This document shows positions 16,881-24,498 of a DNA stretch of 64,000 nucleotides, one piece after another (positions within the stretch are counted from its first letter, which is position 1; the number at the start of each line of letters is the position of its first letter). Under the pieces are notes generated by a model. The model was not told where the DNA came from. It made no database searches and worked only from the letters and a program-made list of their open reading frames with translations. The position numbers were made by a program, and so were the translations under genes. The stretch spans positions 1 through 64,000 of the forward strand of contig CAZHXA010000008.1 of assembly GCA_964536025.1 (NCBI GenBank), read 5' to 3'. This DNA comes from RGIG4576 sp964536025. Lineage in GTDB: Bacteria > Bacteroidota > Bacteroidia > Bacteroidales > Muribaculaceae.

Positions 16881-19166
16881 TTAGCAATTCTTTACTTTTT
16901 CATACACTGCGGCATCAAGAACTGCAATTGTCGTAAGGTTTACAATGTCGCGAACCGAAGCGTTTATTGCAGTGAAATGAATAGGTTTGTTAAGTCCCAT
17001 TTGTATAGGTCCTATAAGTTCGGCAACACCCATTTCAAGCATCATGCGATAAATCGTATTGGCTGCACTAAGATTTGGGAATACCAATGTATTGACATTT
17101 TTGCCAAAAAGTTTATTAAAAGGATAGGTTTTATCGCGAAGTTCTTTATTTAAAGCATAATTTACTTGCATTTCACCATCAACAACAATTTCGGGGAAAT
17201 CACGGTGAAGAATATTCACGGCTTCGTGAACTTCTTTTGGTCCATGTTCTTTGTTGGTACCGAAGTTGCTGTAAGAAACCATTGCAATAACCGGATTATG
17301 AGCAAAATATTTTACAGCACTGTCGGCAAGACGTGTTATGTCAACCAAAGTGTCGGTGTCGTTGTCGTGATTGATTGAAGTGTCTGCCAAAAAGTAAATA
17401 CCACGTTTGGTATTCATTATATGCATTGTAGCAAAGTGATTGTAGCACGGACTAATACCTATTACATCTTTTGCTATCTGAACGGTGTCGTGATGTCCTC
17501 CTGAATAGGTTCCGGTAATAAAAGCATCGGCGTCGCCCATTTCTACCATCATCATGCCGAAATAATTACGGTCAAACATTTTTTCCAATGCTTCAGGGTA
17601 AGTTAATCCGTCGCGTTGACGTTTTTCCGCAAGTTTTTTTGCATACTCACTACGCTTTTGTGCTTCACGGTCGTGACGCAAATTTACGATGGTAATGCCT
17701 GATATGTCTAAACCGAGTTTTTTTGCTCGTTTGCTTATCATTTCATCGTTACCGAGTAAAATAGGATAGCAAATTTTTTCGTTGAATGCTTGAACGGCAG
17801 CTTGTAGCATATTATCGGTATTGGCTTCGGCAAATACTACACGTTTAGGGTTACGCTTGGCTTCTTCGGTAAATCTACGCATAAGTTTGTTGTCATAACC
17901 CATAAGTTGTTTAAGTTTTTCTTCGTATGCACTCCAATCATTAATAGGGCGTTTGGCTACACCTGAATCCATTGCAGCTTTTGCCACAGCAGGTGACACC
18001 CATGTGATTAGTCTTGGGTCAAGAGCTTTAGGTAATATGTAATTGTTGCCAAAAGATAAATCGGTTATATTATAAGCTTTGTTTACAACTGATGGGACTG
18101 GTTCTTTAGCAAGTGCAGCTATAGCTTTTACCGCAGCAAGTTTCATGTCTTCATTTATTGTTGTCGCTCCACAATCTAAAGCACCTCTGAAAATATAGGG
18201 AAATCCTAATACATTATTTATTTGGTTAGGATAATCGGAACGACCGGTAGCAAAAATAAGGTCACTACGAGAAGATATTGCCAATTCGTAAGCAATTTCA
18301 GGGTCGGGGTTAGCTAACGCAAAAACAATAGGATTGGTGGCCATTGATTTCAGCATTTCAGGTGTTACAACATCTTTGGTGGATAATCCAAGGAATACAT
18401 CCGCTCCTGTCATAGCTTCTGTAAGGGTAGTTATTTGTCGGTCAGTTGCAAATTCTTGTTTTTGAGGATTTAAATCTTTTCGAGAAGTAGTGATGACGCC
18501 TTTACTATCGCACATTACGATGTTTTCTTTTTTAACGCCTAAAGCCATATATAAGCGTGTGCAAGATACAGCTGCGGCTCCTGCTCCGTTTACGACCAAT
18601 TGAATTTTATCAATCTCTTTTCCTTGAATTTCAAGAGCATTTAATAGACCAGCTCCCGATATGATGGCTGTGCCGTGTTGGTCGTCATGCATTACAGGTA
18701 TATCGCATTCTTCTTTTAATCGTCGTTCGATTTCAAAACATTCAGGAGCCTTTATGTCTTCCAAATTTATACCACCGAATGTTGGCGAAATAGCTTTTAC
18801 TGCTTGAATGAATTTTTCCGGGTCTTTTTCGTTTACTTCAATGTCAAAACAATCTAATCCACCGAATATTTTGAATAAAAGAGCTTTACCTTCCATTACC
18901 GGCTTACCGGCTAAAGCTCCTATATTACCTAAGCCTAATACGGCTGTTCCATTGGAAATTACTGCAACAAGATTGCCTTTGCCTGTATATTCGTATGCAT
19001 CTTGAGGGTTTTCTTTTATTTCCAAACAAGGAAAAGCAACTCCGGGAGAGTAAGCAAGAGATAAATCGTTTTGAGATGAATAAGGTTTTGTAGGAATGGT
19101 TTCAATCTTTCCTGGCTTCCCGATTTTATGATATTCGAGAGCCATTTCTTTTGTGATTTTAGTCAT
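16881..19166 (-). CDS. maeB: NADP-dependent malic enzyme fused to a phosphate acetyltransferase-like domain
   Basis: MaeB decarboxylates malate to pyruvate with NADP. At 761 residues it has the long MaeB form. The malic enzyme N-domain is residues about 10-165 ('SLAYSPGVAFPCLEI', 'ISNGTAVLGLGNIGALAGKPVMEGK', 'CDIPVMHDDQHGTAII'). The NAD(P)-binding domain follows (about 165-425, 'VVNGAGAAAVSCTRLY'). The C-terminal third (about 430-761) is a phosphate acetyltransferase-like domain ('FAEANTDNMLQAAVQAF', 'GLNKPIHFTAINASVRDIVNL'), which in E. coli MaeB is regulatory and senses acetyl-CoA. It is monocistronic with a good terminator. A -7-like box (CAAAAATA on plus, 19238-19245) lies upstream without a matching -33. 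Confidence 0.95.
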   Translation of the reverse strand: MTKITKEMALEYHKIGKPGKIETIPTKPYSSQNDLSLAYSPGVAFPCLEIKENPQDAYEYTGKGNLVAVISNGTAVLGLGNIGALAGKPVMEGKALLFKIFGGLDCFDIEVNEKDPEKFIQAVKAISPTFGGINLEDIKAPECFEIERRLKEECDIPVMHDDQHGTAIISGAGLLNALEIQGKEIDKIQLVVNGAGAAAVSCTRLYMALGVKKENIVMCDSKGVITTSRKDLNPQKQEFATDRQITTLTEAMTGADVFLGLSTKDVVTPEMLKSMATNPIVFALANPDPEIAYELAISSRSDLIFATGRSDYPNQINNVLGFPYIFRGALDCGATTINEDMKLAAVKAIAALAKEPVPSVVNKAYNITDLSFGNNYILPKALDPRLITWVSPAVAKAAMDSGVAKRPINDWSAYEEKLKQLMGYDNKLMRRFTEEAKRNPKRVVFAEANTDNMLQAAVQAFNEKICYPILLGNDEMISKRAKKLGLDISGITIVNLRHDREAQKRSEYAKKLAEKRQRDGLTYPEALEKMFDRNYFGMMMVEMGDADAFITGTYSGGHHDTVQIAKDVIGISPCYNHFATMHIMNTKRGIYFLADTSINHDNDTDTLVDITRLADSAVKYFAHNPVIAMVSYSNFGTNKEHGPKEVHEAVNILHRDFPEIVVDGEMQVNYALNKELRDKTYPFNKLFGKNVNTLVFPNLSAANTIYRMMLEMGVAELIGPIQMGLNKPIHFTAINASVRDIVNLTTIAVLDAAVYEKVKNC

Positions 19167-19362
19167 AATTGTATTTAATTAGGTAGATTGTGATTCTATA
19201 ATGTTATTATAACAAATGCAATTTTTGCAGGGTTTCACAAAAATACTAAAAATGCAATTTATCGTGAAATAATTTAAACTTTTTTGAACAAAATAAAGGG
19301 TACTGCACAATTGTAGGGACAATACTAAATGTTGTTATTAAAAAAACTTGTAAGCATTGTAG

Positions 19363-19394
19363 TTTGCAATATTAAAAAAATAGTTGTAATTTTG
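19363..19394 (+). promoter_or_regulatory. Promoter of the HU/SPOR gene, abutting its start codon
   Basis: TTTG 19363-19366, 20-bp spacer, TAATTTTG 19387-19394. The ATG begins only 4 bp later (19399), so the transcript should start at or within the start codon. Confidence 0.6.
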
Positions 19395-19398
19395 TTGT

Positions 19399-20325
19399 AT
19401 GATTTCGGTTCTTGATCATATAGAATATCTGTCTTACAAGCATGATTGTATAATTGTGCCTGGGTTAGGTGCATTTATTTCACAGAAAACGAGCGTAAAA
19501 GATAATGGGATGATTTCTTCCTTGAGAAGAAACATTGTATTCAACTCGGCTGTGGACTATAATGACGGATTGCTTGAAAATTCTATAATGCGTCGTGAAC
19601 AAATCAATTTGGAAACGGCAAGAACATACATAAGCGATTATGTTTATTCTTTAAAAAGTCAATTGAAGCATGAAGGTGAAGTTCCTTTAGGGCGATTAGG
19701 TTATTTTAAAAGAGTAGAAGCTGAAAAAATGGAATTTCAACCATTTGTTTCTTATAGAACAAGTAGTGAATATTTCGGGCTATCTGCATTGACTTTGAAG
19801 CCATTGAGTGATTGTGAAGTTTTAACTGTAGAAGTTGAATCAAAGAAAAATGTCAATGTTATACCATTCTCAAAGAAGTTTATACAAGTTGCTGCATCAA
19901 TAGTTCTGCTTATTGCAATGTCAGTGCTTTTAAGTACACCGGTTATTGAGCAGGATAATGTGAATTATGCAAATCTTAATGCTTTTTCGATAATAAACAC
20001 TCCTATTGAAGAAATTCAGCAAGAAGATTTGTATATTGCTATTCCCAAGTCATCGGTTAAGAATGATGAAGAGAAAGTTGAAATAAATGAAAATAAAGAA
20101 GAATCTTCATTAAAGCAAGAGGGCAATTATTGTATTGTAGTTGCATCATTGGCAAGTAAGGCACAGGCAGAAAAATTTGTAAAAGAGAGTGGTTTAATTG
20201 ATTGCGAGATAGCAAAATCTATAAAAAAATATCGCGTATATGTTGCTCGAGGAACTTTTGAAGAAATGATAGAATTGCAAAAGGTGAAATATTCGGGAAC
20301 AGATGCGTGGGTATGTAAAATATAA
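19399..20325 (+). CDS. HU-CCDC81 and SPOR domain protein, single membrane span
   Basis: A 308-residue protein with three parts. The N-terminus (about 1-110) matches the paired HU-like fold of the HU-CCDC81/SPOR family ('HIEYLSYKHDCIIVPGLGAF' and 'FNSAVDYNDGLLENSIMR'). A single membrane helix lies near 155-178. The C-terminus (about 240-308) is a SPOR domain ('NYCIVVASLASKAQAEKFV'), which binds denuded peptidoglycan glycan strands. This architecture is restricted to Bacteroidota as far as I know and would tether something cytoplasmic to the septal wall. The start is fixed by the HU signature 7 residues in; the next Met is far inside the domain. The start lies almost on the promoter. Confidence 0.85.
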   Translation: MISVLDHIEYLSYKHDCIIVPGLGAFISQKTSVKDNGMISSLRRNIVFNSAVDYNDGLLENSIMRREQINLETARTYISDYVYSLKSQLKHEGEVPLGRLGYFKRVEAEKMEFQPFVSYRTSSEYFGLSALTLKPLSDCEVLTVEVESKKNVNVIPFSKKFIQVAASIVLLIAMSVLLSTPVIEQDNVNYANLNAFSIINTPIEEIQQEDLYIAIPKSSVKNDEEKVEINENKEESSLKQEGNYCIVVASLASKAQAEKFVKESGLIDCEIAKSIKKYRVYVARGTFEEMIELQKVKYSGTDAWVCKI

Positions 20326-20401
20326 AGTGAAATGTATAGACCTAAATAAGTGTTGCAAAATAAACGCTTAACATAAGGATAAAATTAACAAAACTATAGT
20401 A

Positions 20402-20440
20402 ACGCACAAAGATGTATTCACCTTTGTGTGTGATTTTTTT
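20402..20440 (+). terminator. Terminator of the HU/SPOR gene
   Basis: Stem 20402-20411 with 20422-20431 (10 bp, one G-T pair, core CACAAAG/CTTTGTG), then TGATTTTTTTT. Confidence 0.75.
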
Positions 20441-20566
20441 TGAGAAAAAAGAGATAGTAATAAAAGACAAAAAAAGGTTCAGTAGTTATTGAGTGTTGGT
20501 ATGCAAAGAGTTTAGATATTCTGAATAGAAAAGAATCCAGCTCACTCAGATTCTAATACTGCTTTA

Positions 20567-20728
20567 ATGGCAGAAGTTGTGTGGGGTAGTGCATGGGAAG
20601 TAACAGGTGGAGATATAGAATTATCAATAGAAAAGACTTCTGGCGTCTATGAGGGTATGGTCGTAATTCGTTATCGTGATACTCAAAATATAGAACCCAA
20701 AATCCAAAAAGATTTAGAGGATATATAA
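20567..20728 (+). pseudogene. Short open frame, probably a gene remnant
   Basis: A 53-codon frame from ATG 20567 to TAA 20726-20728. It reads like real protein (an amphipathic strand-rich segment with WGSAWEVTGGDIELSIEK, then GMVVIRYRD and a charged helical tail). The same frame is open back to 20525 without a start. A different frame just upstream (about 20460-20556) also reads like protein (GSVVIECWYAKSLDILNRKE) and stops at 20554-20556, which would fit one gene broken by a frameshift near 20530. No promoter is visible. It could equally be a small intact gene. I do not recognise it. Confidence 0.35.
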
Positions 20729-20750
20729 CTTTCAATAAACGGAATTGATT

Positions 20751-21410
20751 GTGAAAAAACTTTTTATATTACTTGCTTTTATGGTAATCGCTTCTACATC
20801 GTATGCTCAAGTATATAAGATGTATAAGACTCAGAACTTCCATAACCAGCTTCGTTTAAATACGATGACAGGTGAAGTACAGCAAATTCAGGATGATGGT
20901 CAGTCTTGGATTGTTTGCAGTGCAAGAGAAATATCAGGGGATAAGGAAAGTAGATTTTGCCTTTATGAAACACAAAACATGTGGACTTTCGTAATGCTTG
21001 ATACATATACAGGTAAAAATTGGCAAGTTCAATTTAGTGTAAAAGGTGAAGATTATATGTTTGCTGCTCCAATCAACATCTTCTCTCTTGCATATCCAGA
21101 AACAACTTCAAATTGGACTAATAGGTTTCAGATGTTTGCCACCAAAAATATGTGGACTTTCATACTATTAGATTCGTATAATGGACGACTATGGCAAGTC
21201 CAATATAGTACACAAGATTTAGATAATCTATTTTGCATACCTATAAACAAATACGAATTAGTATCTGATAACGAAAAATGTATATTCTCTATTCAACCAT
21301 TGACAAGCATGTATCAATACTATCTCATAAATGATAGAACAGGTGATATGTGGAAATTCCAATGGAGCACCAAAGGGGATGATTATAGGTGGATTGAAAA
21401 AATTAAATAG
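20751..21410 (+). CDS. Secreted protein of unknown function made of four aromatic repeats
   Basis: I choose GTG 20751 as start, giving MKKLFILLAFMVIASTSYAQ, a clean signal peptide with cleavage near Ala19-Gln20. An in-frame TTG two codons earlier is less likely. The mature part, about 200 residues, consists of four similar units of about 50 residues. Units two and three are the clearest: 'NMWTFVMLDTYTGKNWQVQFS' region and 'NMWTFILLDSYNGRLWQVQYS'. The fourth is 'YQYYLINDRTGDMWKFQWS', and the first is diverged ('NQLRLNTMTGEVQQIQD'). The pattern (aromatic, hydrophobic strand, D-x-x-T/N-G turn, W-x-x-Q strand) suggests a beta-propeller-like or beta-sandwich repeat fold. There are no catalytic residues I recognise. 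The helicase gene starts 15 bp after its stop, so the two are probably co-transcribed. Confidence 0.7.
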   Translation: MKKLFILLAFMVIASTSYAQVYKMYKTQNFHNQLRLNTMTGEVQQIQDDGQSWIVCSAREISGDKESRFCLYETQNMWTFVMLDTYTGKNWQVQFSVKGEDYMFAAPINIFSLAYPETTSNWTNRFQMFATKNMWTFILLDSYNGRLWQVQYSTQDLDNLFCIPINKYELVSDNEKCIFSIQPLTSMYQYYLINDRTGDMWKFQWSTKGDDYRWIEKIK

Positions 21411-21425
21411 TCATCATCCTCTGAT

Positions 21426-24044
21426 ATGCAGTTAGTTTTACTTATAATTTTGATTTCTCTCGTTGCTATTTCTATTATTGCAATAGTTACAATACGAATA
21501 CGCCTAAAAAACAAGTCCAAAGAACTTTCAGAAAAGTTAAGCCATATATCCTCTTATAGCGATAAATCCAATTATGAGCAAGCAAAAGAGAGATTATCGG
21601 CATTAAATAACGGAGTATTTATTGATATTCCGACCGACCTTAATAATGTTTTTTCAGGTAAGATAATCTCTGCAACGCAAGAAAAGGATTTCACAAATCA
21701 TTATATACCATATTTTCAAGAGGCGCGTTCATTAGTCAAGAGATTTGAAGCCTTCAATATCACTCCATCTGTAACAATCTCAAGCCTAATTCGTGACTTT
21801 GGGAATATCAATATGATTGTTAAGCAACATAATGATACGGTAATAAATTCCTTACTTAATACCCATAAAGATTTTTTCGACCATTGTTTGAAATATCCAT
21901 TGGATAAGCAGCAAAGACGCTCAATCGTTTCAGAAGAAAACAATTGTTTGGTGATTAGCAGTGCAGGTAGTGGAAAAACCTCTTCTATTGTTGGAAAAGT
22001 CAAATACATAACAGAAATAAAAGGCATTGCGCCTCATAGAATTTTACTCATTAGTTATACAAATAAGGCAGCAGCCGAACTTACAGAGAGAATGGCTACT
22101 GATGGTTTGAAAGGTTATACATTTCATAAATTAGCCATAGATATTATCGGAAGAGCAACAGGTATAAAACCTTCTATTTGCGATAATACAGATGCCTTAT
22201 TCATAGATATTTATCACACGCTATTAGGAAATAAGGATTTTAAGAACAGTGTAGTAGAATACTTCATTGATTACCAAAGCAATGAAGCAGATTGGGAACA
22301 ACGCAAGAATGAAAGGCGAGAAAAGTTGTCGGAACAAAAAAATGTTCAGTTAAAAGCGATGTTTCCCGATATGGACGGTAAAGCCATATATGTGAGAAGC
22401 GAACAGGAGCAAAAGATATGCTTTGTTTTATCATCACTTGGAGTAAAATTCAGATATGAAGAGCCATACGAACATCAATTGGCAGATGAGATGCACTCTC
22501 AATATCGCCCCGATTTTTCTATATACTTCGAACAAAAGGGAGTAACCAAACGAATCTATTTGGAACATTTCGGAGTTGATGAACATAGTCTTGTCCCTGC
22601 TTGGTTTGCAAAAGACAAAAATATAACATACGAAGAAGCCAATCAAAAATATAATGATGGTATAACTTGGAAGAACGCGGCTCACGAGAAATTTGGCACT
22701 CAGCTTTTAGTAACATCAAGTGCTGATTTCCATTATTCTGATATAAGGGATAAACTCAAAAAAATATTAGAGGAGGCGGGTGTGCCAATCCAAGAAAAAA
22801 CAGATGAAGAATTATATGATTTGGTTTTGCCCAAAGGTAGTAAGCAAGAAAAGGCGTTTATACGACTTGTCGTTACATTCATAACATTGGTAAAATCAAG
22901 TTGTAAATCAGTTAAAGAAGTTTTGAAACAAGCAAAGAATGCAGATGATGAACGAAGTGTTTTTATTATCAAGAACATATTTCAACCAGTATATGAACGT
23001 TATATAAGTGCATTAAGCGATAGTAACCAAATCGATTTTACCGATGCGATTCTTCAAGCCACAGAAATATGTCGTACTTCACATCCTGTTGAGTATGATT
23101 ATATCATTGTGGACGAATTCCAAGACATATCAGTTGACCGTTACAATTTCTTAAAAGTATTGCGAGAGGGAAATCCGCCTGCAAAGTTGTATTGTGTGGG
23201 CGATGACTGGCAGTCTATATATCGTTTCTCAGGAAGTGATATGGCTCTTTTTAATCAATTTCCCGAATATTTTGGAGCAACAGAAATAAATAAAATTGAA
23301 ACCACATACAGATTTGGCGAGCCTTTAGTTTCGTTGTCCTCTCACTTCATACAGCGCAATAACGCCCAAATACAAAAGAATATACGCTCGTTCAGTTCTG
23401 AAATAAAAACAGAGTTGGAGTTCCATTCTTATGACAGACGAGATTATTGCAATACGATAGGGCAATTTATAGCTTCTATACCATCAGATAAATCTATATT
23501 TTTGTTGGGGCGTTATTCGTTTGATGATTATTACCTTTCCTTTATGTATCAATCCATAAAAGAGGGCAATAGGTTCTACTATATGATAAGAGGACGAAAA
23601 ATAGAGTTTTTGACCGTGCATAAGTCGAAAGGTCTTGAAGCTGATTATGTTATACTCTTACAATGCAATAAGGATACCTATGGCTTCCCTTCTCTTGTGA
23701 GTGACGACCCTGTGCTTAACTATGTGCTCACTAAAAGTGACCAATACCCCTATGGAGAAGAACGTAGATTGTTTTATGTGGCAATAACAAGGGCAAAGAT
23801 AAAAACACTCGTGCTATATGACAAGCGTTTCCCATCTGTATTTGTGGATGAGTTTTTGCATCCTGAAAAGGTTTCAGAAGAAAGTTATGTGAAACACTCC
23901 AACGCCAATAAAAGATGGTCAAGAAAAGCAGACCAATTTCTATTAAAACTACATAGCGAGGGCAAGAGCGTGAAGTATATCGCAACAAAAATGGGTAGAA
24001 GTCAAACTTCAATCGTTATGCGATTGAATAAACTCAATCAATAA
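21426..24044 (+). CDS. UvrD/HelD-like superfamily 1 DNA helicase with a nuclease-like insert
   Basis: An 872-residue SF1 helicase. Motif I 'SSAGSGKTS' is near 178-186, motif II 'DYIIVDEFQD' near 559-568, motif III region 'GDDWQSIYRFSGSD' near 593-606 (the DDWQSIYRF form is typical of helicase IV/HelD), motif V 'FLTVHKSKGLEADYV' near 727-741, and motif VI 'RRLFYVAITRAK' near 779-790. Between motifs I and II lies an insert with 'YRPDFSIYF' (Asp363) and 'IYLEHFG' (Glu380), reminiscent of a PD-(D/E)xK nuclease core. A hydrophobic N-terminal helix (4-23) may anchor it to the membrane. The C-terminus (about 828-872) is a predicted helix-turn-helix ('KSVKYIATKMGRSQTSIVMRL'). Probable role is DNA repair or defence; neither is shown. 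Confidence 0.85.
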   Translation: MQLVLLIILISLVAISIIAIVTIRIRLKNKSKELSEKLSHISSYSDKSNYEQAKERLSALNNGVFIDIPTDLNNVFSGKIISATQEKDFTNHYIPYFQEARSLVKRFEAFNITPSVTISSLIRDFGNINMIVKQHNDTVINSLLNTHKDFFDHCLKYPLDKQQRRSIVSEENNCLVISSAGSGKTSSIVGKVKYITEIKGIAPHRILLISYTNKAAAELTERMATDGLKGYTFHKLAIDIIGRATGIKPSICDNTDALFIDIYHTLLGNKDFKNSVVEYFIDYQSNEADWEQRKNERREKLSEQKNVQLKAMFPDMDGKAIYVRSEQEQKICFVLSSLGVKFRYEEPYEHQLADEMHSQYRPDFSIYFEQKGVTKRIYLEHFGVDEHSLVPAWFAKDKNITYEEANQKYNDGITWKNAAHEKFGTQLLVTSSADFHYSDIRDKLKKILEEAGVPIQEKTDEELYDLVLPKGSKQEKAFIRLVVTFITLVKSSCKSVKEVLKQAKNADDERSVFIIKNIFQPVYERYISALSDSNQIDFTDAILQATEICRTSHPVEYDYIIVDEFQDISVDRYNFLKVLREGNPPAKLYCVGDDWQSIYRFSGSDMALFNQFPEYFGATEINKIETTYRFGEPLVSLSSHFIQRNNAQIQKNIRSFSSEIKTELEFHSYDRRDYCNTIGQFIASIPSDKSIFLLGRYSFDDYYLSFMYQSIKEGNRFYYMIRGRKIEFLTVHKSKGLEADYVILLQCNKDTYGFPSLVSDDPVLNYVLTKSDQYPYGEERRLFYVAITRAKIKTLVLYDKRFPSVFVDEFLHPEKVSEESYVKHSNANKRWSRKADQFLLKLHSEGKSVKYIATKMGRSQTSIVMRLNKLNQ

Positions 24045-24185
24045 TAATGCTCTATTTTACTCCGATACCATTTTGCATATATCGGAATGTTTGCATAGTT
24101 CTGAGTTTTACTGGAGACAGTATATTTGGGGTAAGAATTCACTTCCTCTCAAATACGGTTGAGTGTATTTCTTAAAAAAACACAA

Positions 24186-24232
24186 AAACACCCAATTTTA
24201 CATTCTTGGGTGTAAAATTGGGTGTTTGTTTT
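24186..24232. terminator. Bidirectional terminator between the helicase and tRNA-Ser
   Basis: A 15-bp perfect stem (24188-24202 with 24211-24225) with an 8-nt loop. A-rich on the left and T-rich on the right, so it can end both the helicase and tRNA transcripts. Confidence 0.85.
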
Positions 24233-24260
24233 GCAATTTGCTGATTCCCAGCATTTATTG

Positions 24261-24345
24261 CGGAGAGAGAGGGATTCGAACCCCCGGAAGCTCTCACTTC
24301 AACGGTTTTCAAGACCGCCGCAATCGACCACTCTGCCATCTCTCC
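24261..24345 (-). tRNA. tRNA-Ser, anticodon UGA
   Basis: The minus strand gives an 85-nt class II tRNA with a long variable arm. The acceptor stem is GGAGAGA (24339-24345) pairing with TCTCTCC (24262-24268), with discriminator G. The anticodon loop CTTGAAA is in a 5-bp stem with anticodon TGA (24309-24311 on plus), and the T-loop is GGTTCGAATCC. CCA is not encoded. Anticodon UGA reads UCA, UCG and UCU codons. The 3' end faces the helicase. Confidence 0.97.
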
Positions 24346-24498
24346 AGACGACTGTTATCATTTCTGATAATCATTGTTGTCGTTTAACGAGTGCAAAGGT
24401 ATGACATCTTTTTATTCTGTGCAAGTTTTTGGAGAACTTTTTTTTGATTTTTTTCAAAAAAAAGTGATTAAAATTATTTACAACTCGTAATATGTTGA

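Noticed and set aside
24061..24086. Short inverted repeat TCCGATA...TATCGGA after the helicase
   Set aside because: Only 7 bp with a 12-nt loop and no T-run. The strong terminator at 24186-24232 explains the gene end.
20326..24260. Integrated element with attachment-site repeats
   Set aside because: I looked for a copy of the tRNA-Ser 3' end near 20326-20750 and found none. There is also no integrase or transposase, so I keep this only as an accessory-looking segment.
24163..24404. Open frames on the plus strand across the tRNA-Ser gene
   Set aside because: They read through the reverse complement of the tRNA ('RGIRTPGSSHFNGFQDRRNR' is its usual false translation) and through the terminator.
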